Source: Circinella umbellata (Eukaryota > Mucoromycota > Mucoromycetes > Mucorales > Lichtheimiaceae). Taken from it: a stretch of DNA of 64,000 nt. Shown here piece by piece: positions 24,757 to 36,491 of the stretch. The translations under genes and the position numbers were made by a program. The stretch covers positions 372,001 to 436,000 of the forward strand of contig JAIWNF010000015.1 of NCBI GenBank assembly GCA_025093555.1, given 5' to 3'. Position 1 is the stretch's first letter. Every line of letters begins with the position of its first letter. Under the pieces are notes generated by a model, which saw nothing but the letters and a program-made list of their open reading frames with translations, was not told the origin of the DNA and did no database searches.

Positions 24757-27130
24757 GCATCATGCAAGTACGTAACATGATAATAATATAGTAGCATTGC
24801 ATAACAACATATAGATAATGTGTGATTCAATATTTGTAAAAAATATACTAGAAAGTTAATTTGTATGAAAGTGTAAATCGATAACCAAATTTTTCGGAAT
24901 TGATTTAGTACTGCTAATTATGCGTAATGGTTTGAGAGAAGATATAGACAAGTAATTAATATTTGAAATAAGTAGGGCATAAAAGTGATAAAGAAATAGA
25001 AGCGGAGTATTTACAGTGGTTCGTGAAAATTGAATATATGTAATAAAAATATAAAAAGAAAAAAGAAAGAAAAAATAAAAAAGAATGATATTTTTATGAG
25101 CGTGTATTTGATGGTGCTTGTGATGTGCGTGATTTTTTATGTTTTGATTTAGGAGTTGGCGGGCAAGGAGGGAGAGGGTGTACACCTAAATGGTTACTAT
25201 TTACAATTGTTATTGGTCGAATGATTTTGGGTTGGGTTTCTTTGTATGTTTTATTTATAATATGTTTTATTTGGAGAACTAAATGGATGATAGATCCCAT
25301 CTTAGCTGCAAATTCTTCTACGTTCGTCGGAAAATAGAGGGGGGTGGTTTTGAAGATTCGGCAAATATATGGTGAAGGTCGATCCATGAGTAATGTGGAA
25401 ATTTTAAGGCCTATATAATAAGTATAAACATAAGTAGTTAGTACACTCATGCCTGCAATACTAATTTAAACAAAAAAAATGCAATTTCGTTTGGCCTTAA
25501 TACCTGATATAATGATACCAACGACTATGAACCCTTTTGATTCGGGGAAAGAGGAGGATAAAGACCATAACATGTCTTTGAGCATTTTTAGCTTGGTACC
25601 TTCACTATCATGATCATCTTTCCCAGCTTCACAAAAACCGAACTCATTATGTGATTCTTTAATCAACAGATCCGCACGGTGGCCATGACGTTTCGTATTT
25701 TCATTGAGATTATCAAGATTACGTCTATCACGGGACGACTCCGACTCCATTTCACCACTGTTTTTTTTATTACGTATATTAAAAATAAAAAAAAAAAAAT
25801 TAGTTTCAATACGATCAACATTTTCTGAAAGCTCCAATACAGATTATTTTTACCTTCTCACAACCACCGGTAAATTATCAAATGCTTTTTCAATAAAGAT
25901 CCATATTCTTTTTAAAATATCGGATTCGGTCTGGTCGGTCAACGGGAAATAATTGGTGGGGTATAGTTTTAATGCGGTTTCGATGGTAGATTGGGCCCAG
26001 TCCATGTCAAAATCATTAATTGGATCAAAATGGGTGCTACGTGCTTGTTCCATAAGTTCCTTGAAAGAGTGCTATGTGTTATACATGTATGTATTGTTAA
26101 TAATCGCCTCAGATGCATCCAAAACTTGATTTTAAAAGAAATTACATACTTTTCCAAGAAATGATTCGAGATATGTAGCGATACGACTATCAACAACGTC
26201 TAACTCCACCTTGTTCTTTCCCATTATTTCCTGCCAGTCAGGTTCGTCAAATTTTTTAAGCCAGATTGGGTTGCTTGTGTCTAGAATAAATGAGTGCGCA
26301 GCACTACCGGTAATTTGGTTAGTCAATTGTTTCGTTATATTGTCATTCTAAACAAAAATTAAAACTGCAACATAAAAAAAAACGTACTCTTCATGATCAC
26401 AACCAATACCATATTTGAATAATTCGTCTTCGACTTTGAGCCCCGAGGGGAGAGTCCATTTAAAGCGATTATTCATATTTTTATAAGTGTTTTTGAATTT
26501 AGTTAAAAATTCACGTGTGATCATAGGAGCAGTTGATGATGATGAGGCGGATTCAGAAGACGTTTTGAAGGATTCGGAAGTAGGAGTAGCAGAGGAAGCA
26601 CTGGCAGTTGTAGAGGAGTGAGAAGTATGTGACTCACGGGAAGAATTTTGATTCTAAAAAATAAAAAAATTAAATATGAAGACTATTACAGAACGATTGT
26701 TTTTTACTGTATTGTGTACCTTCAATATTTGTATCGCCAACGAACCCCAGTTTACTTTCTTTGACGATTTTGGTAAGTTATCACTATTATAATAGCACCT
26801 GTACGCGTTTTTATAAAATTTATTCCAAGTAGCAGCAATATCACCACATGGCTCTTGATTTTTGATAATATACTCTTCGTTTTTTTGAACAAATTCGTAT
26901 AATGACGCGTTTTGGCAACTATCAAAGTATTTTTTGAACACTAGAAATAAAAAATAATATTAGTATTATACTAAAATATGTTCCATAGCAACAATGATAG
27001 AAATAGTTACCATCGTAATGTGGAAAAGAGTTATTGAGTGCCATAATAATAACTTGTTGTGTGTAAGAAATGAAAAAAAGAGGGTGTCGAACAAATAATG
27101 TCGTCGAGACATCTATTTAACTGGTAGGTG
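24757..27130 (+). repeat. Segmental duplication, right copy
   Basis: Direct repeat partner of 18833-21296, about 3.5 kb downstream of it. It lacks the MITE and retains an open 7-exon gene, so it is the better guide to the ancestral state. Its left boundary follows TTTTAAAA and its right boundary precedes GCAGTTAT. Confidence 0.93.
25094..27044 (-). CDS. Unknown 517-residue protein, intact copy (7 exons)
   Basis: Exons 27044-27011, 26940-26720, 26653-26384, 26347-26150, 26071-25854, 25757-25504 and 25452-25094 all join in phase into 517 residues. Order of parts: short head (MALNNSFPHYD), a Tyr/Asn-rich block (WNKFYKNAYRCYYNSDNLPK), a Ser/Thr-rich linker, a block with FKWTLPSGLKVEDELFKYG, a central part with DPINDFDMDW and TESDILKRIWIFIEKAFDN, a charged segment with KRHGHRADLLIKESHNEFGF, then SFPESKGFIVVGIIIS, MDRPSPYICRIFKTTPLYFP and a basic Pro-rich tail. 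I have the impression that similar multi-copy proteins occur in Mucoromycota genomes, without known function. One donor (GTTTTT after exon 3) is weak. There is no transposase motif. The gene has no obvious partner nearby. Confidence 0.7.
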
Positions 27131-30031
27131 GCAGTTATATTTTTATTGGCCTGTAACATGACTTGTTGGAAAACCTGTATGCCTCGTGTAACGTTTTCAC
27201 CCTAACTTGCTCTATCTAATAAAAATAAAGAGCTTTTGATTTACACTAGCAAAAAGGGACAGTAGTAATGTTAAGTACACATCCACCATTTTATTATATA
27301 TATATATATATTATAAAGATGACATTGGTCAAATCATTTCTTCTTAATCAAAGAGCATTATGATTATATACAGTCTATAGAAGATATAAGTTTGATTGCT
27401 TAACGTAAAAATTAACCGGTTATTGTTGTACCGTAGTGTTGGTTGCATGCATAATCAATCGGAACACTTTTTTTTTATTGTTGTGTTTTTGTTTACCCCA
27501 TTGGTTAAATCAGGCTGTCTGCTATTCTTACCATCCTTGTCTTTCATAACACGTTTAAAATATAGTGCACCTGATCCATTAATAATATTTAATAAGCAGT
27601 TGAGTTCGAATGGAAACTTGTTATACACATTATACTCTTAGAATCAATGCTCCCCTAGAAAGCTAGAATTCCGAATAAAGTACTGTATGATTTTTTCTAT
27701 ATAAGACAGTTTTAAAATCACAACAAGTTATACGTAGAACTAGAAATAATGCTGGGATTGAATGGATTATCGTATAAGATATCCATTTTGATGAATGTTT
27801 TTGGTACAATATGCTTTCTTGAGATTTCCGTAAGAAAGTCTACTACAAGGTAACATATCTTTTTTTGACATTTCTATATTCATCGAGATTTGTATAAATG
27901 GTTGACAAACTATAAATAAAAAAAACTCATGGTGGTCAGCAGTTGGATGAATGTCTAGATATAAATTATATCAACAGCATCATTTATTATTATTGAAAAA
28001 CTGCACAAAAAAACTTGAAAGAAAACTATATTTGTGAAATTGGTGACACTATTATCAACAATGGCGTTAATAGACTTTTTCCTCTTGACTCGATACAAGG
28101 AGGAATTGGAATATTTCTATTTGCGCTGCGAAAACGAATGAACCAAGAGAAGAGCTTAAAAGATGTTTAAACAAGCTTCTATTACTGGTTTTACCAATTA
28201 AAAAAAGTAGTAGTAGAAAATATGAAAAAATAAAATACTATTACATATAAAATCTAATAAATTTAATTTGAGCAAGTTCAGACCGGAAAATACCAGTTTA
28301 TTGAATCAGTGGTATTTTACCAAGTGTATAAAAGAACACATTGGAGGGATACTAGCAGGCTTAGCAAAACACCGGTTATTGATGTGAATAGCGATTTAAT
28401 GAGAAAAAGAACTACTAAAATATAAATAATTAAATTCTTTGACAGATGTTATTATTATATAGTTTTTTCACTAGCTACGTACTAAAGATAACAATTATGG
28501 TATATAATACATAGAGACATATTATAAACGCACATTTCTGTATCAGCGAATCTCGGCTAGATACAAGCAAACCCTGTGTCTTTATTGAAATAGGCGGGTA
28601 ATTTTTTGCTACGTACATACTCGAAAAAAAAAAAACTTATCGTTTCTTTTATTTTTTATTTTAAGCAGGCAAAAACGCTCTTTTTTATCGCGTATGAATA
28701 AAAATCATTGTCATCCAGAGTAATTGAATGATAACAGTTTTTTTTCTTATCTTGTAAAAAAGAACAATAAAAGAATGATCTTTTCTTTTGTACGGCATTG
28801 TTCAAATAAGATCCTAAATTAGGAAATTTTGTACATTACGTATAACAAACTTGATTCAAATCAACAAAAAACCTTTTTTTTTTCATGATATGCATTTAAC
28901 ATATCTTTTCATAGCATGTATGAATTTATTATTTCTGTATAATTATTCATATATTTTATTATTTATTATATAAATGAGATCTTTTACACTCGTGTGTATG
29001 GGTGTGTGTGGGGAAGGGGGGGAACGTGGGGTCCAGTACTTGGAAACCACACACACACACACACACGAGTTTATTTTAATGCCTACGTTATACCCAAGTA
29101 TTTTCTATAGAACCAGGTGATCAGATCAATATATAATTGGTTCCCTCCTTGCCCCCTTGCTTTTTGGTTTATTATAAGCAGGATACACCCCCCCGGCACA
29201 CACTCTCTCTTTTTTTTTTTTTTCCTTAACATGATAAGGTATCAGTTAACCTTTTCATCTTATTTAAATTCACCCCCAAAATAAAAACATTCAAGTATTT
29301 TTTAAAAATAAGCGTCAAATGAGGTTGGGGGGAGAGGAAGGGGGGGGTTATAAAGTCTTTTTATATTGTAATAATGCGTTACCCGCATAAAAAAGTTATG
29401 CCCAACCTGAAATAATGAAATTAAAATAATGAACAAAAAAGCTTTTCTTTTTTCTTTTTTTTAAAAAAAAAACGATTGAGCAATTTCTTTCATTCAAAAT
29501 GTCAAAAAAAAAAAAAAAGATGGAGAAACAAATGAAAAAAAAGGGAGCGAATTAATTGTTTTTGCGCCATCATTTCTCATTGGTACGACCGACTTTTTAT
29601 ATATTTTCCCCTTTCCTTATTTTGTTTGTTTTGTTTTTTATTATAATGCAATTTCTTTCTGCTTTCCTAACCTTAAATAAAGCCGAAAAAACAATTCTAT
29701 ATAAGAATAACATTATATAGTAAAAAAACACATTATTATTATTATCATCATCATTAAATGATGAATAAGTTATTGTTGTTATCCATCTATAATTAAATAT
29801 AATCTGGTATAAAATGCAGGTGGATCTCTAGCTGAGTTCCTTTTATGGAAAAAATGTGTAGATGTTTTGCGGGGTTTTTTTTAACATGAATCCAGGTTCA
29901 ATAATTATAATGCACCCCCCAATTTTAAGTCAAAAAAAAAATCAAAGATAAAAAAAAAAAAAAAACTGATCTTCCCTTTCTCTTTTTCTTTTTATTTATT
30001 TTTCTCACTTTGCCCACCTTTCTAATACATT
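27131..30031. other. Gene-poor interval with low-complexity DNA
   Basis: About 2.9 kb without an intact gene. A minus-strand coding-like fragment at about 27640-27460 reads NKFPFELNCLLNIING then GSGALYFKRVMKDKDGK before a stop, and may be a relic. Near 28288-28320 a 9-bp inverted repeat AAAATACCA/TGGTATTTT flanks a short loop. From 28980 on there are GT/CA, poly-G, poly-A and poly-T tracts, including a strong hairpin at 28988-29070. The last 300 bases must contain the promoter of the PQ-loop gene. Confidence 0.45.
28988..29070. repeat. GT/CA inverted repeat (24-bp hairpin arms)
   Basis: The left arm (28988-29011, from ACTCGTGTGT to GTGTGTGG) pairs with the right arm (29047-29070, from CCACACAC to ACACACGAGT) over 24 bases with two mismatches. 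The 35-base loop is G-rich (GGGGGGG and GTGGGG). It could extrude as a hairpin or Z-DNA-prone stretch. No element boundary or gene is attached. Confidence 0.8.
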
Positions 30032-31280
30032 ATGCGTAACGAAACTTGTCAACCTATTGTTGATGGTGTACATTATATACAATGGATTCATGTAAATATA
30101 TAAAAAATAAAAGAAGAGAATAACAAACAATAAATAGTATGAAAAAAAAAATACTAAATATCTCTTTTTAATTATTATTTTAGACATTATTTGGAGACTG
30201 TGTTTATGGTTGGCAAGAATGTATTAGTTTACTCCTCGGATACATATCTATAGCATGTTGGCTTAATGCACAAATGCCGTAAGTGTAATATTCCATTTGT
30301 GATTTGATAATAACACCAAACATAATTACTTATATCATTTTTTTTTTTAATTTCAATTATTAGACAAGTCATTAAAAATTATAAATTACAAACTGCTGAA
30401 TCATTAAGTATGACCTTTCTTACAGTCTGGCTTACAGGTAAAACAATTGAATTAAATAGAATAATTAAAAAGAGAAAAAAGAAACAACCAAGACTAAATC
30501 ATTTATTTATTCCTGTTAGGTGATTTTGCCAATCTCATTGGTTGTATAATGACTGGACAATTGGATTTTCAAATATATCTTTCAATCTATTTTATTTGGG
30601 TGGATACTGTTCTTTGTTTACAATGGCTTTATTATGTTAAATATCCAACCAATCGATTCCGTGCTTTCTTTAATCCAACCATTCGTGCCACTATCCAAAA
30701 AAATAACGAACAAGCACCTTTAATAGCACCTCAACCACCTCAAGAACAAAATAAAAAGAATAACTATTCATCTACTACATCAAGAACTACTCTTTTGGCT
30801 ATTGGATTTTTATTTACTTTAAATAATTATTATATGGCATCACCTGAATCCCAGGATATTACATCACTTACTACAACATCATCACATGACGCCATGCTAT
30901 CATGGGATACTCAATCTTCCAATATGACGACAACGACAATGATTGAACGAAATATATGGATTGGTCGATTTTTTGCGTGGGTCTGCACCTGTCTTTATCT
31001 TTCCTCTCGTGCACCTCAAATTTATCTTAATTTTAAACGACGATCTGTAGAAGGACTTTCGATGGCTTTATTTTTATGTGCTGCGGCTGGTAATTTAACT
31101 TATACTTTAGGTATTTTTACCAATCCACATCAAACCCGACAATCTTTATTAGAAGCTGTTCCTTATATTCTTGGTTCAGCAGGTACTTTGGTATTTGATT
31201 TGACTATTTATATTCAAAATCTTATTTACAGTAATAATACCCAAGAAAAGAAAAATTCTGTAGATAGAATACAAGCATAA
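30032..31280 (+). CDS. Vacuolar/lysosomal PQ-loop amino-acid transporter-like (4 exons)
   Basis: Exons 30032-30091, 30184-30278, 30364-30437 and 30520-31280 give 329 residues in phase. The first PQ motif is AQMPQVIKNYKLQTAESLS, followed directly by TGDFANLIGCIMTGQL, the GD-x2-NL-x-G signature of the PQLC2/LAAT-1/Ypq branch, which exports cationic amino acids from lysosome or vacuole. The second PQ motif is SSRAPQIYLNFKRRSVEGLS. Between the two halves lies a hydrophilic loop of about 100 residues with EQAPLIAP, a dileucine-like sorting signal, and poly-Thr/Ser runs. Seven hydrophobic segments fit the family. It is convergent with the septin gene 600 bases away. Confidence 0.9.
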
Positions 31281-31874
31281 TCTTCTTTTTTTTTTTTTTA
31301 TTGTTGTTGTAATAATTCCTTATTATTTTTGTATATATTTCCTTCCTACTACCTTTTTATTATTCATCTTCTTTTATACCACGCCATTTCATATTTACAT
31401 ATATCATTTTTTTATTTAGTCCTGATCCCTTTCTATCTCTATTAGAAATCTCTCTCAACCTCCCGCCTCACATCATTATAACATCACGTACACCATGATA
31501 CAACTTTAATACCTCTTGCTTTCTTTCTTTTTTTTTTTGATTCAAATGAATACCAAATAATAATAAACAAACAAACAAAAAAAAAGACTCCACAAGTAAT
31601 AAAATAGTAGTAAATAATTATAATAATAGTAAATTTAGATAAAAAAAAGGTGGGGGGAGTGTTATGATAAAGAGAGAGGAGGGGGGGATAGATAAAGTAT
31701 AAATATTATAAAAATTGGAGATAAGAAGAAGAACACCAAATTATTAATTATTTCCTGCATACAAAAATAATTATTTATATGATATAAAAATATAAAGTGC
31801 TATATTAAGAAGAAAGAGATAGGAAAGGGGGGGGGCGAGGGGGGATCGATATATATATAAAAACAGTTTCTTTT
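31281..31874. other. Convergent intergenic spacer
   Basis: 3' regions of the PQ-loop transporter and septin genes: pyrimidine-rich after the first and purine-rich toward the second, with poly-G runs near 31640-31840. No reading frame of interest. Confidence 0.5.
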
Positions 31875-33557
31875 CTACCTTCTCAAAGTATTACGACCTT
31901 GTTGATGATACAATTGTTCAAGATCATTTTCAAGTCCTTTAATTTGTGCATGTTGAGCTTCCAAATCTTTATTTAAACGATCCCGTTCTTGAATAAGCTA
32001 TATATATATATACAAAGAATCATGATTATTATTGCCCCCTACCTTCTCAAAATCAAATATCTAATATATATATATGGAGAGACTCTTTTTACCTGTTGTT
32101 CCCATTGACGGAATCGATTTTCTTCTGATTTCACTTGCTCAGTAAACACTTTACGTAAAGATTCTTCTTTTTCTCTGTGTTTAGGATTTTCATACTTCTT
32201 CACCTTGGCTTCACCAAATTTACGATTGGCCATTTGTTCTTGACGATAATTTTCATAATGAGTTTCTTCCGTTGTAGAAATTAAATCCAACATGTGCGAA
32301 CGCACCAGTAAGTTACGTAATTTTTTAAAATCACAATGTTGTTCATTTTCCACTTCGGCACAACCCCAAGAATATTGACGACCTAATACTTGACGATGAT
32401 CCGGTGTACGCACCATTTGAGTCGATCCAATAATTGAAAATGGCATAGCTGACATGATATCCTTATTCCGTTGTGTTATATCTTCATCGTCACTATCAAT
32501 AGGACATGAATAAACACGAATATTTTGTGCTTCAATCACTTCAAGAATCTACAAAAGAAAAAAATAGGTGTTAGTTTTTTTTTTTTTTTTACTTCTCAAC
32601 CCAAGTCTACATTTAACTTAACTCGTTGTTTAAATTGAGCTAAATCTTTAGGTGTCAAAGTATCTGCTTTTGCAATCACTGGAATAAGATTCACACGTGA
32701 ACCAAGTCGTTTCATAATTTCAATATCTAAAGGTTTTAAACTAGTAAAAAAAAAAGAGTTAGATAATCCTACCCTCGATCGAATATATATATATATAAAA
32801 GCTATATAGTTTACCCATGACCATTGGGTCGAATAAAATATAAGCAAACATGAACACGCATATCAATAATTCCTTGACGACTGGGTTGTTGTTCTTGACG
32901 CATATAATTTTCATGTTGATCATCAATAAATTCAATCACAGGTAACCAACTATCATAATTATTCACATAATCACCAAATCCTGGTGTATCAATCACACTT
33001 AATTTAACTCTAAACATTTGTTCTTCCAGTTCTAGAAACAAAAAAAAAGGGGGGGGGGAATTAATACTCTATACACACACACAAAAAAAAAAAAGGAAAC
33101 CCAGTTTTTTTTTTATTTATTTACCAGCTTTTGTAATTTCAATCTCGACAGTTCGGTCAAGTTGTTTTTCATGACGATGAGCAGGATTTTTATATTCTTT
33201 AATGGAAGTAGTAAAAAGGGTATTGACAAAAGTAGTTTTTCCTACACCCGATTCACCTAAAAAGAAAAAAAAAAGTATAATGAATATAAATTTATTTTGT
33301 TGTCAATTCTTTTTCACTTTTTTTTTTTTTTTTTTGGTTAATACAACTCCCTCCCCTGTGAAGTCTATATCTATGTCTATCAATAGATCCTACTCCTCCT
33401 TTTTTTTTTTCGAGGAGGTCCTTAGATGAAGTACTTTTATAAACTTACCACACACCATCACAGTAAAATTACATCCCCGGTTGGTTACAATTTTATGTTT
33501 TTGATTGGGTAAATGAGCCACACCAATACCCGAAGAAGAAACAGTAACTGAACTCAT
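31875..33557 (-). CDS. cdc12: Septin, CDC12-type (6 exons)
   Basis: Exons 33557-33449, 33256-33125, 33031-32815, 32740-32623, 32548-32093 and 31997-31875 join to 384 residues. The GTPase parts are all there: G1 [10 protein letters not shown]3 [12 protein letters not shown]4 AKADTL, with the polybasic/LPNQ lead-in before G1. The stretch [20 protein letters not shown] and the run [17 protein letters not shown] into a C-terminal coiled coil resemble the Cdc12 class more than Cdc3, Cdc10 or Cdc11. Septins form hetero-oligomeric filaments at septa, bud or branch sites and hyphal tips. It is transcribed divergently from the GT61-like gene across a 350-base spacer. The last exon encodes only the end of the coiled coil. 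Confidence 0.93.
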
Positions 33558-33907
33558 TATAAACTTATTTATTAGACAGAGTCTCACTCTCTTTTTTTTT
33601 ATAGGAAACGATAGAGATTAAAAAGAAGAAGAAAAAAAAGAAAGTAGAAAGGAGGAGGGAAGAAGAAGGGAAAAAAATAATAATAGGAAACCAACAAGTT
33701 TTTTTTTTTGTTTCGACCTCTTTGTGTTGCCCCATTCTATGTTTGTGTAACTCTAATTCATTTTCCTTTTCAAGTAAGTGTTCTCTTTTCGTTATTTTAA
33801 AGTAGTACTAAAAAATAAAAAAAGGAACCCACCTTTTTTTTCGGTAAACCCTTTCAGAAATAACCTCAAAGATATATATATATATATAAATATATATATA
33901 AAAACGA
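33558..33907. promoter_or_regulatory. Divergent promoter region, septin / GT61-like gene
   Basis: 350 bases separate the two start codons, so the two promoters must share or abut here. The septin side is rich in GAAGAA/AAGGAGG purines, the other side has TATATATATA directly before its ATG (33875-33900). No specific factor site can be named. Confidence 0.45.
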
Positions 33908-35274
33908 ATGGTCCGTCGTAAAACGTGTCAAGCCATTATTGTCACATGGCTTACATTGACTGTTCTTTCTACTCTTTATTATACATATCATATTCAATAT
34001 TCTGATATTGGTCCTATTTCTACTTATTCATGTACGGGTACATCAGCAAGATCAAAACAATGTATTGTTGAAAACTTTTGTATAGATCGTTCAGGTACAC
34101 AAAAGAAATTTCTTCTTTTTTTTTTTTTTCCAACCTTACCCTACACACTGTCTTCACCCTAGTTAGAGTGAGCAATTTAAAAGAAAGAAGGAAGGGGAAC
34201 GATGAACTAATTTATATAATAATTAGGTGGATTTGTTGTTGCCGATTCATATCAACAAAAAAAACAAATGCTTCAAGATCTAAATATTAATTTAATTAAT
34301 TCAGATCAAAGTGCTGATGTTTATTATCAACCTAAAGTAAAATGGCGTCATGCGAATGCAGATATACCTGTTCGAAACGATACATTATTTGTTTATGGAT
34401 TATATTCACCCGAACATTTTTCACATATGCTTTATAATGGTTTAATACCTCTTTATCGGTAAGTTTATCTTGTATATATATATATATATATAGAATAATA
34501 AATAATGAATTTTTTTTTTTTAGAACAATGAAAAAACAAGGTGGATCAAGAGATAGTTGGATGTATCGAGCAGTAACATCTGCTTCTTTTCCAAATATGG
34601 GCCAACCTTTATTCACAGCCGATTTTTTTAATGATGGTCGAGATATTGTCACGGATACCCATAGTTTAACAAGTGATCAACAACTTTTATTACAACGTGA
34701 CGAAACGGTCTGTTTTTCAAAAGCCATTTTAGGTGCAGGTGTTGCTTGTTCACTATCTTATTATTGTGAACAACCCATTGAATCCGATATTTATCAATCT
34801 TTTCGAGATGAAGCTTTAGATTATTATGTCACGCAAGAACAATGGCAACAACATAATGAACACAGTGCTATTCATGATACCAATCGAGATGATCAAGCAT
34901 GTGTTGAAACCGTTCAAATTTCTACACCACCTTCTTCTATTCAAAATAATACTACTACTACTATCAAAACCATTGCTATTATTAATCGAAGTAAAAGTCG
35001 TAAAATTACCAATGAACAAGACATAGTGGATGCATTGAAATCCAATTATATTATTAAACAAATTAATTTTGATAAAGGATGTTCATTAGCAAGTTCAGCT
35101 TATTTAATGCATGATGTGGATATATTGATTTCTCCTCATGGTTCACAAGAAGGAGCTGCTTTATTTATGAAAGATAATTCAGTGGTCGTGAGTATTAATG
35201 CTCGAGGTTATTCAGAAGATTGGTTCGCTTATCCATTTACTGCTATGGGTCGACGTTTCTATAATTTAGAGGTA

Positions 35275-35305
<31 letters not shown>

Positions 35306-35878
35306 TCCCCTTGATTTTCTCATTCTTCACCGCCCCCCCCTTCTAAAACTCTAATTTTTCGAAAAATATGTCCTCATCCATATTTTCTCTCCTTTTTCAT
35401 CTAGTGCCAAGCCATGGAATGCATAGAAACAGATATCACAATGGCTGAACGCATATTCAAAAACTTTGGCGTTTATCTACCTAATCAAGAAATCATATAT
35501 GAATGTGCCTCTTGGACCAACAATCAATCCCCCGATACATGTATTAAGGCGTATTACGATGATCCAAACAATGCCATCTTATTAAATGGAAAAAAAATTG
35601 ATTCTGAACAAGCGTGGCGAGCTTCTGTCAATTATTTAAAAGAAGCCCCTCGCAAAGCCGATCTTTCTCGTCTGATCCCTTTTATTGCTAAAACAGTCCA
35701 AGAATTGGATGATTTTAAAGATCTGTCGTATCGTACTCTATGTGATATGGAAAAATGTTGTGGGTATGATTGTGATTATGCATTAGGTACCAATGTTTAT
35801 GGTTCTGAACGTCAAGGTCAAATGAAAGCTTGGCCTTTAGATCCTATTTCTTTACCCAAAAAGAGTTGGATTGAATAA
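33908..35878 (+). CDS. GT61-family (EOGT-like) glycosyltransferase (4 exons)
   Basis: Exons 33908-34094, 34227-34458, 34524-35271 and 35405-35878 give 546 residues. The N-terminus has a basic start and one hydrophobic anchor (about residues 8-26), typical of a type II Golgi/ER membrane enzyme. The middle contains VYGLYSPEHFSHMLYNGLIPLYR and late in exon 3 DVDILISPHGSQEGAALFM, the HG-x(2-5)-N/A-L-F-type motif near the C-terminal nucleotide-sugar fold of DUF563/GT61 proteins. Such enzymes add GlcNAc or xylose to proteins or glycans in the secretory pathway. The C-terminal exon is Cys-containing (EKCCGYDCDYALG). Family assignment is by motif and layout; acceptor unknown. Its third intron contains a (GA) run. 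Confidence 0.75.
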
Positions 35879-36176
35879 ATTTTTTTTGTATATTATTAAC
35901 AAAGCTTTTTTAAAAAAATTCCATTTTTTCCGGTTATTTTATTTTATTTTTTTTCATTTTCCGGGAGGAGGGAGGGAGAATAATCGTTTTTATGTACAAA
36001 AAAAAAGAGAGAGAGAGAGAAAGAAAAGGTTTTTTTTTTTTGCGCCCAAAAGTTATACATTTACATTGTATGAGCTTATGTGAAAAGAAAAGAAAAGAAT
36101 GATAGATGAAAGTAAGTTTAAATCAAAAGGGAGAATATAATAAATTGGTATTAGAAAATGCTTATTGTTTTGGGAG

Positions 36177-36245
<69 letters not shown>
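35879..36245. repeat. 3' spacer with long (AG)n microsatellite
   Basis: The spacer between two convergent genes is low-complexity throughout. The run at 36181-36242 is about 31 uninterrupted AG units and ends four bases before the stop codon of the small Ser-rich gene, so it would lie in that gene's 3' UTR as CU repeats. Confidence 0.9.
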
Positions 36246-36246
<1 letters not shown>

Positions 36247-36491
36247 TAATTCCAAGAACTTGTGATAAGATCTTTTTGAATAAAATCATCTGTAGGTTGT
36301 TTAGAAATACCAAAGGCAGTATTTATTGACCGTGGTGATGATGAGGAAGAAGAAGAGAATGTATTTCTTGTTGTTGTCATAATAGCTGAACCCAGTTCTT
36401 CTCGACGTTCACTCATTGTAGAGGAGGGTCGTTGTCCAGTGGTAGAATTTTTAACTTGAACACGTAATTGATTGAAAAAAGCTGATAACAT
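36246..36491 (-). CDS. Small Ser-rich hypothetical protein (81 residues)
   Basis: An intronless 81-codon frame. It starts MLSAFFNQLRVQVKNSTTGQ, continues with a Ser-rich stretch (a run of eight Ser) and ends TDDFIQKDLITSSWN. Composition (Arg, Gln, Thr, Ser) is protein-like and unlike poly-Phe/Lys chance frames. The position, tandem with and 330 bases from the GTPase gene and convergent with the GT61-like gene, leaves room for a real transcription unit. No family recognised; no signal peptide or membrane segment. Confidence 0.5.

Noticed and set aside
18833..27130. Duplicated blocks considered as LTRs of one retroelement
   Set aside because: They contain an intron-bearing gene, have no TG...CA ends or primer-binding site, and the DNA between has no reverse transcriptase.
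27396..27641. 81-codon plus-strand frame
   Set aside because: The opposite strand over the same bases reads more like protein, so this is probably its shadow.
30005..30187. 60-codon minus-strand frame
   Set aside because: Antisense to the first exon and intron of the PQ-loop transporter.
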